Assembly (NCBI RefSeq): GCF_000006565.2
Contig: NC_031471.1
Location: 1,486,016-1,550,015 of the forward strand
From: Toxoplasma gondii ME49
Taxonomy: Eukaryota; Apicomplexa; Conoidasida; Eucoccidiorida; Sarcocystidae
Length of the DNA: 64,000 nucleotides
Direction of reading: 5' to 3'
Shown here: one piece after another, positions 22,335 through 33,581 of the stretch
Layout: each line of letters begins with the position of its first letter
Numbering within the stretch: the first letter of the stretch is position 1
Notes under the pieces: generated by a model
Told to the model about the DNA's origin: nothing
The model's input: the letters and a program-made list of their open reading frames with translations, nothing else
The model's database searches: none
Position numbers and translations under genes: made by a program

Positions 22335-25300
22335 TCACTGTTTCTTCTGTCTGGCGAGGAGTCGCAGAAAGGTAAACTGCAGCATAAGGCTGTCTGTTGT
22401 GCGTTTTCTCTCCTCTTCCCTTTCGGCTGTCCTGCCTTCTTCCTTAGAATTTCTTCCAGAAGTCACGATACTTCGCTTCTGACCACCATTCGGTTTGGTG
22501 TATACGTGTCTCTCTCCTCTCTTCTCATCTTCACCTTCTTGCACACGTGCAGCTTCTCGTTTCCTCCATTCGTCAACTACCTCTCGTGCTCCGAGGCGTG
22601 CAGCAGTAGAAGCAACTCGTAATACCGTAACCAAGAAGAGTGGGAAAAAAGGCGTTTGAATGATTCTGCGTTTTAGCGTGCTTCTATCCGAGGTCCAACC
22701 AGAGAGCTTAATACGGGGCCATCTCCCCAGCTCCGTCCGCAACAAGAAATCCTGGTGACCTCCCGTCCCTAAACAATCGCGATCTTGAATTGGAAAGCGT
22801 CCAAAACTTTCTTCAAGCATTTTCATTTCCCCAGGCATCTTCGTCGAGGAACATGATCTCAAGGAAACCTCATGTTCTGCTGAGTGAGGGTGGCAATCCG
22901 TTCTCTGGAGTTTTGCCGCTTCTACTGATCTTGATGAACGCAATCTAGGGACATGCCTCCTCGTACGTCTAGCCGTGGACGCAGCCGGGTAACGAGAGGA
23001 AGGGTCTCGCATATTTGGTGTTGGGGGCCCCCGCCATCTATCATGGATTGAAGGAAGACCAGAGACCCGCTCCTCTGGTTGAAAGGCTTTTGTTTCAAAA
23101 ACCTGGCATATCGTCTCATCGTCAACGTACACTTGGAGCCGACTGGCGGAGTGCAGATACACCTTGAGCACGGCTTTGATGACCTCAATCCACAAACAAA
23201 CAGAGAAACGCTTTGTGACATAGAGTTCATCGCGTCCTTGTACTTGGAAAAAGTGAATCTCCAAGAGGCTCTGGAGCGCCCGAAGTCCCCTTAAACCAAA
23301 GGTGCAGCCCTCCACGACTAGGCGCTGGATACGTTGCTGAACGACTGTGCTTGTTTGAGTGAGAGGTGATGACGGAAGATATTGCTCAAGAGCCCCCGAT
23401 GAGGAAGGACAACAGGGAAAGGACTGGGAGGAGGCGCAAGTAGGGTAGAGAGGTGAGAAAGTAGCACGTAATGTCTTTTGTGAGACCGAACATTCCTTGT
23501 CTTCGATGCTCCCCGAGGAGCGACTGTCATCACAGGTGAGTTGCGAAAAGAGAATATCACAGACAATGTTATGAGGGGCTCGGGCTCCGGGATGAAGAAC
23601 GTAGTACCGGTATAAAGTGAAGAGCTGCAAGGTGGCCTGGAGAAGCAGGAGCACGTGGCGAGTTCTTTTCGTGTCTCCTGTTGCCTGGAATCCATCTCGC
23701 TCCAAATCTCCTGTCAAAGTAGAGACAGACGGTAGCACTTGAATACACTAAGCGCAAAGCTTCACCAGGCAACTCTCATGTAACACCTCGCAACGCTCTG
23801 ATTTCGGCTACGATAACGTAAAGAATATCTCAGCAGCGTCGGTAGCTCTGAACATGTACCCAGAAGCTTACTCACATCCAAGTAGTTACTGCAGCAAGTG
23901 TAAACTCTGGAGCAAGTTATGATGCGCCTCCGTGAGTGCCGAATAAGCAGAGGCACAGTTGTTGCACAGTCAAGACGGGCACCCGGTCGGCAAAATATCA
24001 GTGAAGATACCTTGTACAACGGAAGGGCATCTCACTTTGTGTTGGTATCTCGGCGGCATAGTCGCTTCCCTTTACTCATGAAGCCTTGGCGTTACCCTCC
24101 TTTTCAATGGGAATAGGTGCTTCTTTGTACTCATGAAGCCTTGGACTTACCTTGCTCTTCAACAGGCACCGTATAGGCAATTACTTGGAGCATATCCTCG
24201 ACAAGGTTGCCATACCGCAGCATCAACTCTCGCTGTATTTCCAGCGATTCATTGCCCAAACGTCGGAGCCACTCTATAGTTGGTTTGTTGCGGAACAACC
24301 TCGTCAGTTGGAGAGACGCTCCTACGCGCCAAGCCGCCTCCTTGGCAGTTTCCAAGTTTCTCTCGCAAAAATCTATCATTTCGCTGCACCGCTTTCTCCA
24401 GGTAAGCTCTGATTTATCTCTTACTAACCCTTTCTTTTGCACCCTGGGCGCAGCTCCTTTGAGACCTCTCGCACCTGTAGCCAAATCGAAGAGGCTGCCT
24501 GGAGGTGTATGAGGGGTTTTTCCAAGTTCTCTTAAACTGTTGTTTTCTTCCTGTCTAACTTCAGCCTCGTAACAAACAAGCGAGTGTCGTGGTTTGCCAT
24601 GATGGAAATCTGTTGTTTTCTGACTGTCATCTTCTTCTCTTGGGCTTATTTCACCAGGCATCTCCACCCTTGGCGCTTGCTCTCTTTCCGTACCTTCTCG
24701 CTGCTTCTTAGGTTGTAGATCCTTCCCCTCTTCATCTGTCCTGTACTGCGGTGAGGAAACTCGGCATACTCTGCTTGCATCTCTCAGACACACGGGGGAG
24801 TTGATTTCAGAGTTTTCATACGGCTTTTGGTGCTCTTCACATTTGTCAATGTTTTCCCGATTGACGTGCACAGTTTCGCGTATATTGTGGATTCTGTCGA
24901 AACAACCAGGCGGAACGAGGTTCTCTTCTACCGCTCGGTACATGCTGTGAGTGCGCGCCTCTCTCTCGCGGTGGCAGGTATCCCGATGGATGATCCTCCC
25001 GGAAGCTGCCGGTTCACGACGGCGTGATGCCTCAGAGCAGAAGAGGCGTATTCGCCTTGCCCGACAAACTGCAGTATCCTGCATCATGCATTCATTGCCG
25101 TTATGCGGTTGAGTACCTTCGCTTTCTTGTCTGACAGAGCTAGTAAAACCAACTTGCAAATGTGCAGCGCAAGGTACTGGCGGGTCTGGCTGTTGCGTGT
25201 TGCCCTCCTCTACCTCTGCTGTCACTGCACCTACATGCAAATTGGTATCCGCGTCCTCCTTTTCCTTTCGACCGTTTTCCACCCGTTCACCTTCTTCGTT

Positions 25301-25504
25301 CTCTTCGTTTTCTGTCCCCCACAAGAATGCTTGGAGTATGTAGTGATGCTGACTTCTAGGAGGCGCCAGAGGGGGCGCACAGTAAGTACGGTCGTAAAAG
25401 GAGTGAGGAGAGGCAACTGAAGCGGAAGAGGGCGGAGGAGAACCGGAGGTAGACAAAGGAGTGGGAGAGGAAGAGTGGCGAGAAACGACAAATGAGGGAG
25501 ACAT
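22335..25504 (-). CDS. PEX16-like peroxisomal membrane biogenesis protein (tentative)
   Basis: Two exons, 25504-24151 and 23710-22335, join in phase 1 (donor GCAAG|GTAAGT, acceptor CTTTGACAG) to give about 909 residues. The N-terminal 370 or so residues are disordered and acidic. The rest has helical, partly hydrophobic segments in an order that resembles PEX16: a helix around NLVEDMLQVIAYTVPVE (433-449), a hydrophobic one around LLLLQATLQLFTLYRYYVL (472-490), then RFSVCLWIEVIKAVLKVYL (620-638) and a basic-aromatic LKRRIIQTPFF (797-807), comparable to the ELRRR-to-PF region near the C-terminus of known PEX16. PEX16 recruits peroxisomal membrane proteins with PEX3 and PEX19. The length is well above the usual 330-400 residues, owing to the disordered head and inserts. 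The match is by pattern only, so this may be another helical membrane protein. The start could also be upstream, to 25630. Confidence 0.5.
24059..24168 (-). repeat. 55-bp tandem duplication spanning a splice donor
   Basis: Two imperfect 55-bp units, 24059-24113 and 24114-24168. Unit 2 contains the exon 1 donor of the PEX16-like gene (GCAAG|GTAAGT, intron from 24150). Unit 1, now inside the intron, holds the equivalent site as GGAGG|GTAACG. Read in the same frame, both encode a similar peptide ending in KAS and a stop: VPVEEQGKSKAS in unit 2 and IPIEKEGNAKAS in unit 1. Confidence 0.8.
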
Positions 25505-28046
25505 AGAACTGACGTTCTCTCCTCTGAATAAAAGTATGCAATGGAGAGAAAGCGCAGAAATTGCACTGTGCGTTGTGACTAGCCCAAGACAACACAGATT
25601 AATACGATCACGCACCTTTTGCATTAACATCTAGGTTATGTACTTTCTCATACGTGCAAAGGAACGTCACGTGAGCCAACGGGCCTCCTTTATCCGCAAT
25701 CTCCCTCGCGTGGAGCAGTCTACGCCATTAAATCTCGGAAAGGAAAAACCAACCCCCTGAGGCATGTGAATGCGAACCGTTGCACTATTCCTTACCAGCA
25801 AACTTCATCCGAACCCCTTAAAGCATAAATATTATTACAACCAAGAACCGACCTACAAATCGGTCACCACCAGTGGTCGCGTACATCCGTGCATGAACGA
25901 CGTTCTGGAGCGCGAAACGCTCTGAACACGGCTAATGCGTGGATTTCATCAGCCACACGGCGACAGTGTGTGTTTTCCAGATTTGTGTAGTGGATGACGT
26001 GAATGCCATCACAGACATTTCATACCGAAAAGACCACGAAGAAGTTTATCTTCCATCGTCACAAGAGGGGCGTCAGCTCGAGGGTCCACCAACGAGGGGG
26101 GATATCAAAAAGGCTTTACACCTTGCGTAGAACGAACGCCGACATATGGATCCAAAAGGAAGAACTGTGAAAGTTCAGAACACAAGGCGGATCGTGCCAG
26201 CGAGCGCCCAAGCAAAAGTGCGGTAGTGTTTTCATAGGAAGCATGACAGCCTGGGGATGGGAACATGAGAACGGACGACGTAGAGAAGAAACAAACACAC
26301 AGGCACAGCGCATGCATATTTCTCGGTGGTTGTAGGCCCGAACGCGTGAAATCGGGACACAAAAGTGTTCAAAAAGCACAACGCTAGATATGAGGAAGGA
26401 AGCGGGAACCTCCCCGCGCAGCCTGCAAACGTGCTGTCTCCGGCGGCAAGGGCGTTACCCCGCCCTTGCACTGCTGCTCGATATTGTTGCGGTCTTAGCC
26501 AGACAAGGCACACCCGCCATATAGAACTGTTTACAGTGGCACCCAATGTGGCAAATATACTCGTTCGCTTGCTGCAATCTGTATGCTGCCCAGTTATCCT
26601 AAACGTTGTCTCTGTCATGGTCGCTCTCCGTATCTCAGGTATTGTTACCCTTCCCGATGTGATTTTTCCGCTTATCAAGAACCCGTTTTCATGCTTGAAC
26701 AAAGGAAAACGAAATGTCAGTTTTGAGACGTTCGATGCTTCTCAGACTAGCTCCTCCGAGGCATTGTCCTGTCGTACCACCGTAGAATACGTTGACCGTC
26801 ACAGGACAGCGGATCATACGTGCGCAGAGAACAGTACCCCCGTAGAAACTAAGGGACGTGTACGACCTTGTAAAAAGTTCCAAATCTACCTTGCGTAAGT
26901 TCACAACGAACTCTCTGTTGTATAGTCGCATCTTCCCGCTTATTGAGTAAAACACGTTCACAAGGAAGTCCAGATCGTGGACAGCTCCCTGGCTGTTCCA
27001 CCAGGGTCACCCTGTCCTTCCAATTAACTGGAAAGAAAAAAACTGAATGAAGTCCGAATCTCTTGTTCCATGGAGACAGTGTGCTGTGTCAGAGTAAATG
27101 TGTCGGACTAGAGGCATCACGATTTGTCTCCCATCAATCGGAACTGCATGCGTCAATCCCAGCGGTCGCACATGCTCAATGCTGAGACAATTTGTTCTTG
27201 CGGGGAGTTTGGTAGTCAGTGTCAGGATATTTCCGGAAACCCCGGAACCCGTCACACAAATATGGCGTTTCTTTTGTTGAACTAGAGGAAAATAAGCTAG
27301 ACCCATCCACTCTACCAGGAGACTTAGCTAGTCCACAGTGAATGATCCTTCACTCAAGTGCAGGAGGCTGTCCGTGGCAACCGACAAACGGTGAAGCTTT
27401 TGTCCGGTGGGCGTTCGCCTAATCTTAGATGTAAGAGGTTATGTCTGCCATAGTCACCGTTTCCGTTAACAGATTCACCTCATTCAATGGTAGAATCCCA
27501 TGTAATGGATCTGAAAGTATGTAGCCTCTCCGAATGCCCAATGACTCATCCTTCAACAAGCTTACAGGTGACAAACAGCAGCAGAGACAGCAAATGACAA
27601 CGCCACAGACGAAAGAAACAGAGAGAGCAGGAGACTCAGTATGGGCTGCCGCTTGGCAAAAGTTCGACCCTGTAGAACGCAGTTTTCTACACAGGTGCCG
27701 ACGCACCACGACGCTGGAGTCCACACGGGTGAGCATCGATGGGAACTGCTCTTGACGCCTGTGGACAAATAGCGTTGAGGATGTATCATAGCAATCCTCT
27801 CGCACAGGAGGTGATATCGGCCACATGTTCCTCTTCAGTTGTATTGGGTAAAACGGGTAAGGAAATCCAGAGATAAACTTGAGGATAACAGTACGTACTA
27901 ACACGATAGCTGAACAAGGATATAACCGTCACCACACCTGTCACGCGGCTACCTTGAAAACTCCAGACACGGGTAACGGAAAAAATCTGGACAGGTTCAG
28001 AAGAAAACTCGACCACACGTGAGACTCCTGTTTGACATTCTGTTTC
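25505..28046. other. Intergenic region
   Basis: Lies between the starts of the PEX16-like gene and the end of the ISCA2-type gene. It should contain the PEX16-like promoter and the ISCA2 3' flank. A plus frame at 26365-26898 and a minus frame at 27425-27904 are open, but neither shows a domain or a convincing pair of splice sites. Nothing further is supported. Confidence 0.5.
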
Positions 28047-29766
28047 CTAAAAATCGTCTTTTATGGCGAAAGAGTGGCCGCAGCTGCAAACATTCTCTGC
28101 TTGTTCGTTGTTAACGATGCGAAACTCAGACGCAGCAAGTGTGTCGGAATAATCTACCACAGAATTTTCCAGTAAAGGAACACTGCACTTGTCCACAACG
28201 ACGCACCAACCATTCTCTCTCAACTCGTTCGACGAATCCCTGCCTTCAACAGTTTCGAGTCCTCCTGTTCCATCGATGGCCAGACTTTCGTGTGGCGATG
28301 CCATCCGGAAGAACCTGGATAGAAAAGCAGAAAAAACGAACACTGAAGACTAAAGACGAGTGAATACAGTGCGATAGTGCATTCAAAGAAGTTCCGGTTT
28401 GCTGCACATGAAACAAGCTATCTTCGACTGCAGAAAGACTACGCGTACTCTTCCTGCGCAGTTCGCTATCAATGACTCCAAGAGTCGTACGTGGGCAGAG
28501 ATGCAGCAGCTCCATAAATTTCCGCCCCTATCCGAGAACTTTCTTCATACACCATTCGAACTGTGGAGATTGGGAATCGAAAGATCTGGATGGGCACTGG
28601 CTGTGCAAATGGGCGACACTTCTTAGCATTGACAGCTGCGGTTCCTTTAACCACATCGTGTTCGCATCTACGGCCTTGTTTCGCTAGGTTGGTACATATC
28701 CTTGACACTGCCAGCACTTTTGCAAACCCGTCCGCTAGCCAAAAAAGCCACAAAAAGTCGAAGAAGACCTGGTGGACTCCTGACAAAAAAAGACTCACAG
28801 ATGTGTGCCTGCTTGCCGAAATTCGAGCAGTTCTTTCCGTCCAACCAAGTTGAAACAGTATTGGTATCCTGAACATCCGCCGCTAATGACGCGAACCAGA
28901 AGCCCCAGCCGTGGTGCTCCACCACTGCTACGCGTGCTACCTTTGGCTGCGCTTGAAACCTCCACAGTCTGCTGCTGTGCTGTCTCCGACTGAGGTATGG
29001 TGGCGTCTCCGCTGCCTCGTCCCCCTCTGTCTGCTCGTTGCTGACATTGCCGTGTAGGAGACACATGTGCGTCAAAAATGGCGTTTTTCGCCTTCGCATG
29101 CTGAGGGGTGGATCCTCCATCTTGCTGCCCTGGAACCCCCACCACACTCGCCGCCCGATTAGCACCTGAATATACACCATGTGAAACTGGAGAGTCACAC
29201 TCTATAGCACCCATTCTACCTGCCGCACTGCCGGTTTGAGAGGCAGCGGCGTCTGCCAGCGCTTCCGTTTCTCTTCGTTTAGCCCAAATCTCGGTAAGTC
29301 GCTTGACCGCCGCTGGAGACATGTGGATAACGGCATCGCCATCTCCTTTCAGCATCAGGCGGCCTGTCTGTCCGCCCCCCGAAGCCTTGAAAGCCTCCTC
29401 CCTAGGTGACCTGAAAGAGAAAAGCGATCCTGCGTCATGCGCGAAAAACCGACAAGATGAGGTTCTCGCGGAGACATCATCGCACTTGTCCGTCAACACT
29501 GCTCTCGGTAGTTTTCTTTGAGGAAGAACACCGGTGAAACCCGACTGCTGCCTACCCTGAGAATGCACCACTGCGGAAGCGGCAAACGCCGAAGACGAAC
29601 GAGTAGAGAAAAGGGAGCAAGGAAAACGAGGAAAGGAACACGGTTCACCGTAGCAGATAAGGGGGGATGTGGAAGGAGATGAAAGGGAAACCGACTTAGT
29701 TTTTGGTAAGAAAAAAAACCAGCCGTGAGGGTGTCCTCTCCGCCTTAAAATAACATGGGCGGCCAT
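28047..29766 (-). CDS. ISCA2: Mitochondrial iron-sulfur cluster assembly protein, ISCA2 type
   Basis: Two exons, 29766-28799 (donor CATCT|GTGAGT) and 28314-28047 (acceptor TTCTATCCAG), join in phase 2 to give 411 residues. All three cysteines of the A-type carrier family are present: GGCSGYQYCF (Cys298) and VCSCGHSFAI (Cys399 and Cys401). The C-terminal stretch VDYSDTLAASEFRIVNNEQA fits ISCA2 better than ISCA1. Family members act late in mitochondrial [4Fe-4S] cluster maturation with ISCA1 and IBA57. The N-terminal 100 residues are rich in Arg, Ser, Phe and Ala and lack acidic clusters, as expected of a mitochondrial targeting sequence. The protein is over twice the usual length: about 115 residues of low complexity separate the first helix (PAAVKRLTEIWAKR) from the GGCSG strand, and about 35 residues are inserted after CFNLVGRKELLEF. 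The start context is CATCATGG. Confidence 0.88.
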
Positions 29767-32700
29767 GATGGAACTAGCGTGGCAAGGTACAGGGTAGCGC
29801 GTGGAGATACGAACACATGCCGCTACAACACAGGAAAACTAGACTGCATCATTGCGGTTAAGCCATTTGTCAGAAAACGCCGACGCGCTGCACCGGAGGC
29901 ACCAGTCCAACGAGGCTACAGCTGGAAAGGAGAAAAATGCGCCTTTCTCCTGCGATTCACGGACCCGATGCGATGGTATCGTGCGAAAGAATACGAAAGA
30001 AACCAGAAAAATCATCGAGAAACGGACATGATACCCACTGTGAAACAAGGCTTTGCTAAAGTAAACCGGCCGCGGCACCAGTAGAGGGGGATGCGTACCT
30101 TGGTATATCTAGATAAATGAACACCGAATCACCGCCTCAAAACTCCCATCGTCCGTATTTAGCGGCATACTGACAGCAAATGCAACTGCGTCGTAGAACG
30201 ACAGGGAACAACTATTTCCTGTGAGGAGCCTTCCCCCTCAAAGAACTGGAAAAACCGACGGAGGGGAACGCGCGCTCGCTTCTCCCGAACAGAGTCACAT
30301 TCGAAAAATGCATCGAGGAAACCCGATAAGGCTGGGTGAAAGAAACGCACGCCAAAGGGGAGCGTCCTCTGGAAAACGAACTACATTTATCGACCGCGGA
30401 TCGCGGACAAAAAGTAACATTTCATGTTCTCAGCGACGGATGTACATGTTGTAGACCGGCGCATATTTGCGAGCATTGATGTCGCGCCAGAGCTGAGCCA
30501 CATAGTAAACCGGAAAGAAAAGGATTATAAACGCTGGCAAAACAAGAGACTCAAAAGCTTCTTCTTCCACAGAGAACACATAAGTGTGGCGCTGCTCTGT
30601 TCCATCCCAGCTACATCAAGCGACCTGCTTCTGGGCGCCCTCAGCCCCATAGGACCCACATTCGTTCCCCTGGCGCAATACTGGTTTCGCTCGAAACCGT
30701 AGGCAGCAGATGGGTAACTGTCAAACAAGATTAACTACAAAGTAGCCCGAAGTCCACGTGATGGACAGCAACGCCGAAGTTGTCGCAACGATGGGCGTGG
30801 TCAGCGTACGGTGGCCATCTTTGCGGTATTCCAAGGACGGATGTCGCTCCTTCGAAACGCAGAAGCAGTCTTCTATACAAGAGCGAGAGCTAAAAAGGCA
30901 AGCGTTGATTCAGAAACTGAGAATCCTGTGAAACATTGTACTTGTTCTGTAACTTCTTCAACATTTCTTCCATCGTATAATCCCGCCTTGCACTCGGCTT
31001 GTGTGTCCCGCCGTACAAGTTTCCAGGTGACCAACGGCGCCGCAGCGGTACCCTTGGCTGGTGACGCTCTGATATTTGCGGACGCACTTTTTTCTACCTA
31101 TTTACCTCGTGCAAAGCCAAGCTACACTCGATCTGAGCCGAATCTTTCTGAAAAGTGAGGTCCCTTTGACCTTTATCTTGCAGAGGAAGATATCGGACAC
31201 GACACCTAGATCGGTGAAACGCACACGAAATGCGGTGTCGATATACATCTGAAAAAACACTGGGAACAGATTGAGACGATATGCCGGCGAATAAAAGAAA
31301 GCAGGATTCTACATCTACCTCGAAGTACGGAATTGTATCTAAGAGGATGATCCCGTTCAAGTATGGACGACCTCGTGTCTGCTTGCCTCGATATTCACGT
31401 CGCATATTCTAAGTGCGTTTGGGGTGGCTTCTGCGCGAAGACACATGCACGTGATTATTACATTTTACACGATAGTGGTAATTATTCCGTAGAAAAAAAA
31501 GACTGAAACCACTAGAAATATCAGCAGTTTTTAATGAAGTTTTGTGGCTAAACGCACCTCGATCAAATGGAAACCGACCCCCCGGTAACCTCATGGGGGG
31601 TGTTTCACCTAAACACCTGAGTACCACCAGTGGTCCTCCTGCGCAGACTCGACAAAGAGCTAATCTCAAGGATCTATTTCTGAACAGATATCAAAATTCT
31701 TTTTCTGTACAGGGAAATGTGTTCAAAGACATACACAAACTTTACAAATTTCTTGGTGGAAGCATGAAGTTGTGGTAGCCGGAGGGTCTGTATAGGTGTC
31801 ACACACCCCCTTCGGTGTGTGTGGTGGTTCTTACTACCTCGAATAGTTTTCGGCTGGACTGCCTTGTGTCTCTGCATACGCCGACTTCCACGACTGCGCT
31901 TCGAATACGATGCGGCCGAGGACACAGGCAGCGGTAGTTGTCTGCTCTGTTGTTGCGTTGCCAAGTCACGCCGGCGACTCCGAGGCGCTTACGTATTCGA
32001 TTCTCAGGGTTGCGGGCGCCAAGAGAGCGAGAGATTCGCACGCGTGCAGAGCGGCAAGAAGGGGGGGTTCCAACTCCCGTGCAATGGGTTTGTCGTCTAG
32101 TCTCGTTTCCGAAAACAATAAACTTCCAGCCTTTTCGGTGGTCCTTGGGAGGCGGAACTGGAATTTCCAGTGCTCTTGGTTGTACGCGACATATCCTCAT
32201 ACACGGATTTGCGTACACATTATGGGTAGATGAACCCTGCGTGGTGGTTCCTCTACAGTTTTTCTCGCTTTCATCTCTGGGTGTGTTTGTATGCCTCCCA
32301 TCTTCACTCCTTTTTTCGAGCCGATCTTTTTGTTCATTCTACATATCTGAGATTATGGGTTTTTGTCTCGTGTCACGCTCAAAAACGTCATTTTTCTCCC
32401 GGGAACGTTGCCGGACAAGAGGGCGGGAGGAAGAGACCAGCCAGCGGGTGAAGCTGCCTATCTCGCAAAACTCCACCTTTTCTGTTTGGCCTTTTCTTTT
32501 CTAAGGCAGCTTACCATCTTGCATGTTTGTCACCCTGTGCTCTACGGTCCTTCCCTCCTCACGCACGCAGTTGTTTGCCTCCCGTACTTTCGTTGTTTTT
32601 CGTCCACCCACCAGAGTTCCGACAGTTGTTCTTTGCCACTTTGATCGAATCCAAACCCGGCGCCGCTAAACAGTTGCTTTTGTCGGTCTCTCACATCTTC

Positions 32701-32861
32701 TCCTTTTCTTCCGTGAGCGTCCTTGCTTCCGTGTCTTTTGAGACTCTGTGACGCACCTTCCTTTGTCTACCGCACTCTCAAGTGTCATCGTGCGGCCCGT
32801 CGTCTCGAAGGTGTATGTACAGCTGACGCTCTGGTGCAGTGCGCATGATTGAAACGCGAAA
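29767..32861. other. Divergent intergenic region between ISCA2-type and VAP genes
   Basis: The two flanking genes point away from each other, so both promoters and 5' UTRs should lie here. Open frames on both strands are short (under about 140 codons) and show no domain. A minus segment near 30890-30990 reads YTMEEMLKKLQNKYNV and looks protein-like, but has no clear splice sites. No RNA gene was recognised. Confidence 0.5.
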
Positions 32862-33581
32862 ATGGCGGGACCGTTGCTGCGGATAACTCCCGAGAAGGTG
32901 ATCGAGTTTCCGGTGGTTCTCTTCAGCTCGTCTACTGTCGAGTTGCACTTGGAGAACACTGCTGATACGTTCGTCGCATTCAAAATCAAGACCACAGCGC
33001 CAAAGAGCTACCTCGTGCGTCCATCGACAGGAATTATTCCGCGAGGGGGCAAGGAAGTTGTCCATATTGTCCTGCAGCCGCTCTCGGAAGAGCCGACGCG
33101 TCCGTGCAGCGACCGCTTCCTTATTCAGTCTACCGCTGTATCCTCGGACGCTCCGTTGGCTCGTGACTACTGGCAAACCCTAGATCGTGAGCGAATTGAA
33201 GACACACGTCTGTCTGTCGTCTACCGCACGAGTGGCTCTTCAGGTGACCATGTGGGCGGTGCCGGCATGAGCGCAGCCGAAGGAAGCGGCTCGTCCAGCC
33301 GCGGAGGGTATGGCGGCGCGAGTGGCAGCCAGGGCGGCAGCTATTCCGCGGATTTGAAGAGCCGCTACGACCAGCTGGTCGAATACGCCTTGGCATTGGA
33401 GCGACATAAAGACGAACTCGTGAAGGAGAACGAGGCGCTTAAAGCCCAGCTCGGGCGCAAGGGCGCTACACAGAAAAGTGGCGGGATGGGTGTGTTCGAG
33501 CTCTGGCATATCCCCGTGTACATTTTCATCGGTGTCGTCATCTGGTATTTTTTTGGCAGGTCGGCGGAAATCACTAAGTAG
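32862..33581 (+). CDS. VAMP-associated protein (VAP), ER membrane MSP-domain tether
   Basis: An intronless 239-residue protein of typical VAP length. Residues 1-125 form the MSP domain: LLRITPEKVIEFPVVL, then FKIKTTAPKSYLVRPSTGII (the region holding the conserved proline of the fold), VVHIVLQPL, and RFLIQSTAV. The pair that contacts FFAT motifs in human VAPs (Lys and Met in KFMVQ) is Arg and Leu here, a conservative change. A Gly/Ser-rich linker follows, then a coiled coil (about 163-201, SRYDQLVEYALALERHKDEL) and a C-terminal membrane anchor (about 213-232, WHIPVYIFIGVVIWYFF) with a short tail, the tail-anchored arrangement of the family. VAPs hold ER at contact sites with other organelles by binding FFAT-bearing partners. 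The Met is preceded by AAA and followed by G, a good apicomplexan start context. Confidence 0.92.
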   Translation: MAGPLLRITPEKVIEFPVVLFSSSTVELHLENTADTFVAFKIKTTAPKSYLVRPSTGIIPRGGKEVVHIVLQPLSEEPTRPCSDRFLIQSTAVSSDAPLARDYWQTLDRERIEDTRLSVVYRTSGSSGDHVGGAGMSAAEGSGSSSRGGYGGASGSQGGSYSADLKSRYDQLVEYALALERHKDELVKENEALKAQLGRKGATQKSGGMGVFELWHIPVYIFIGVVIWYFFGRSAEITK

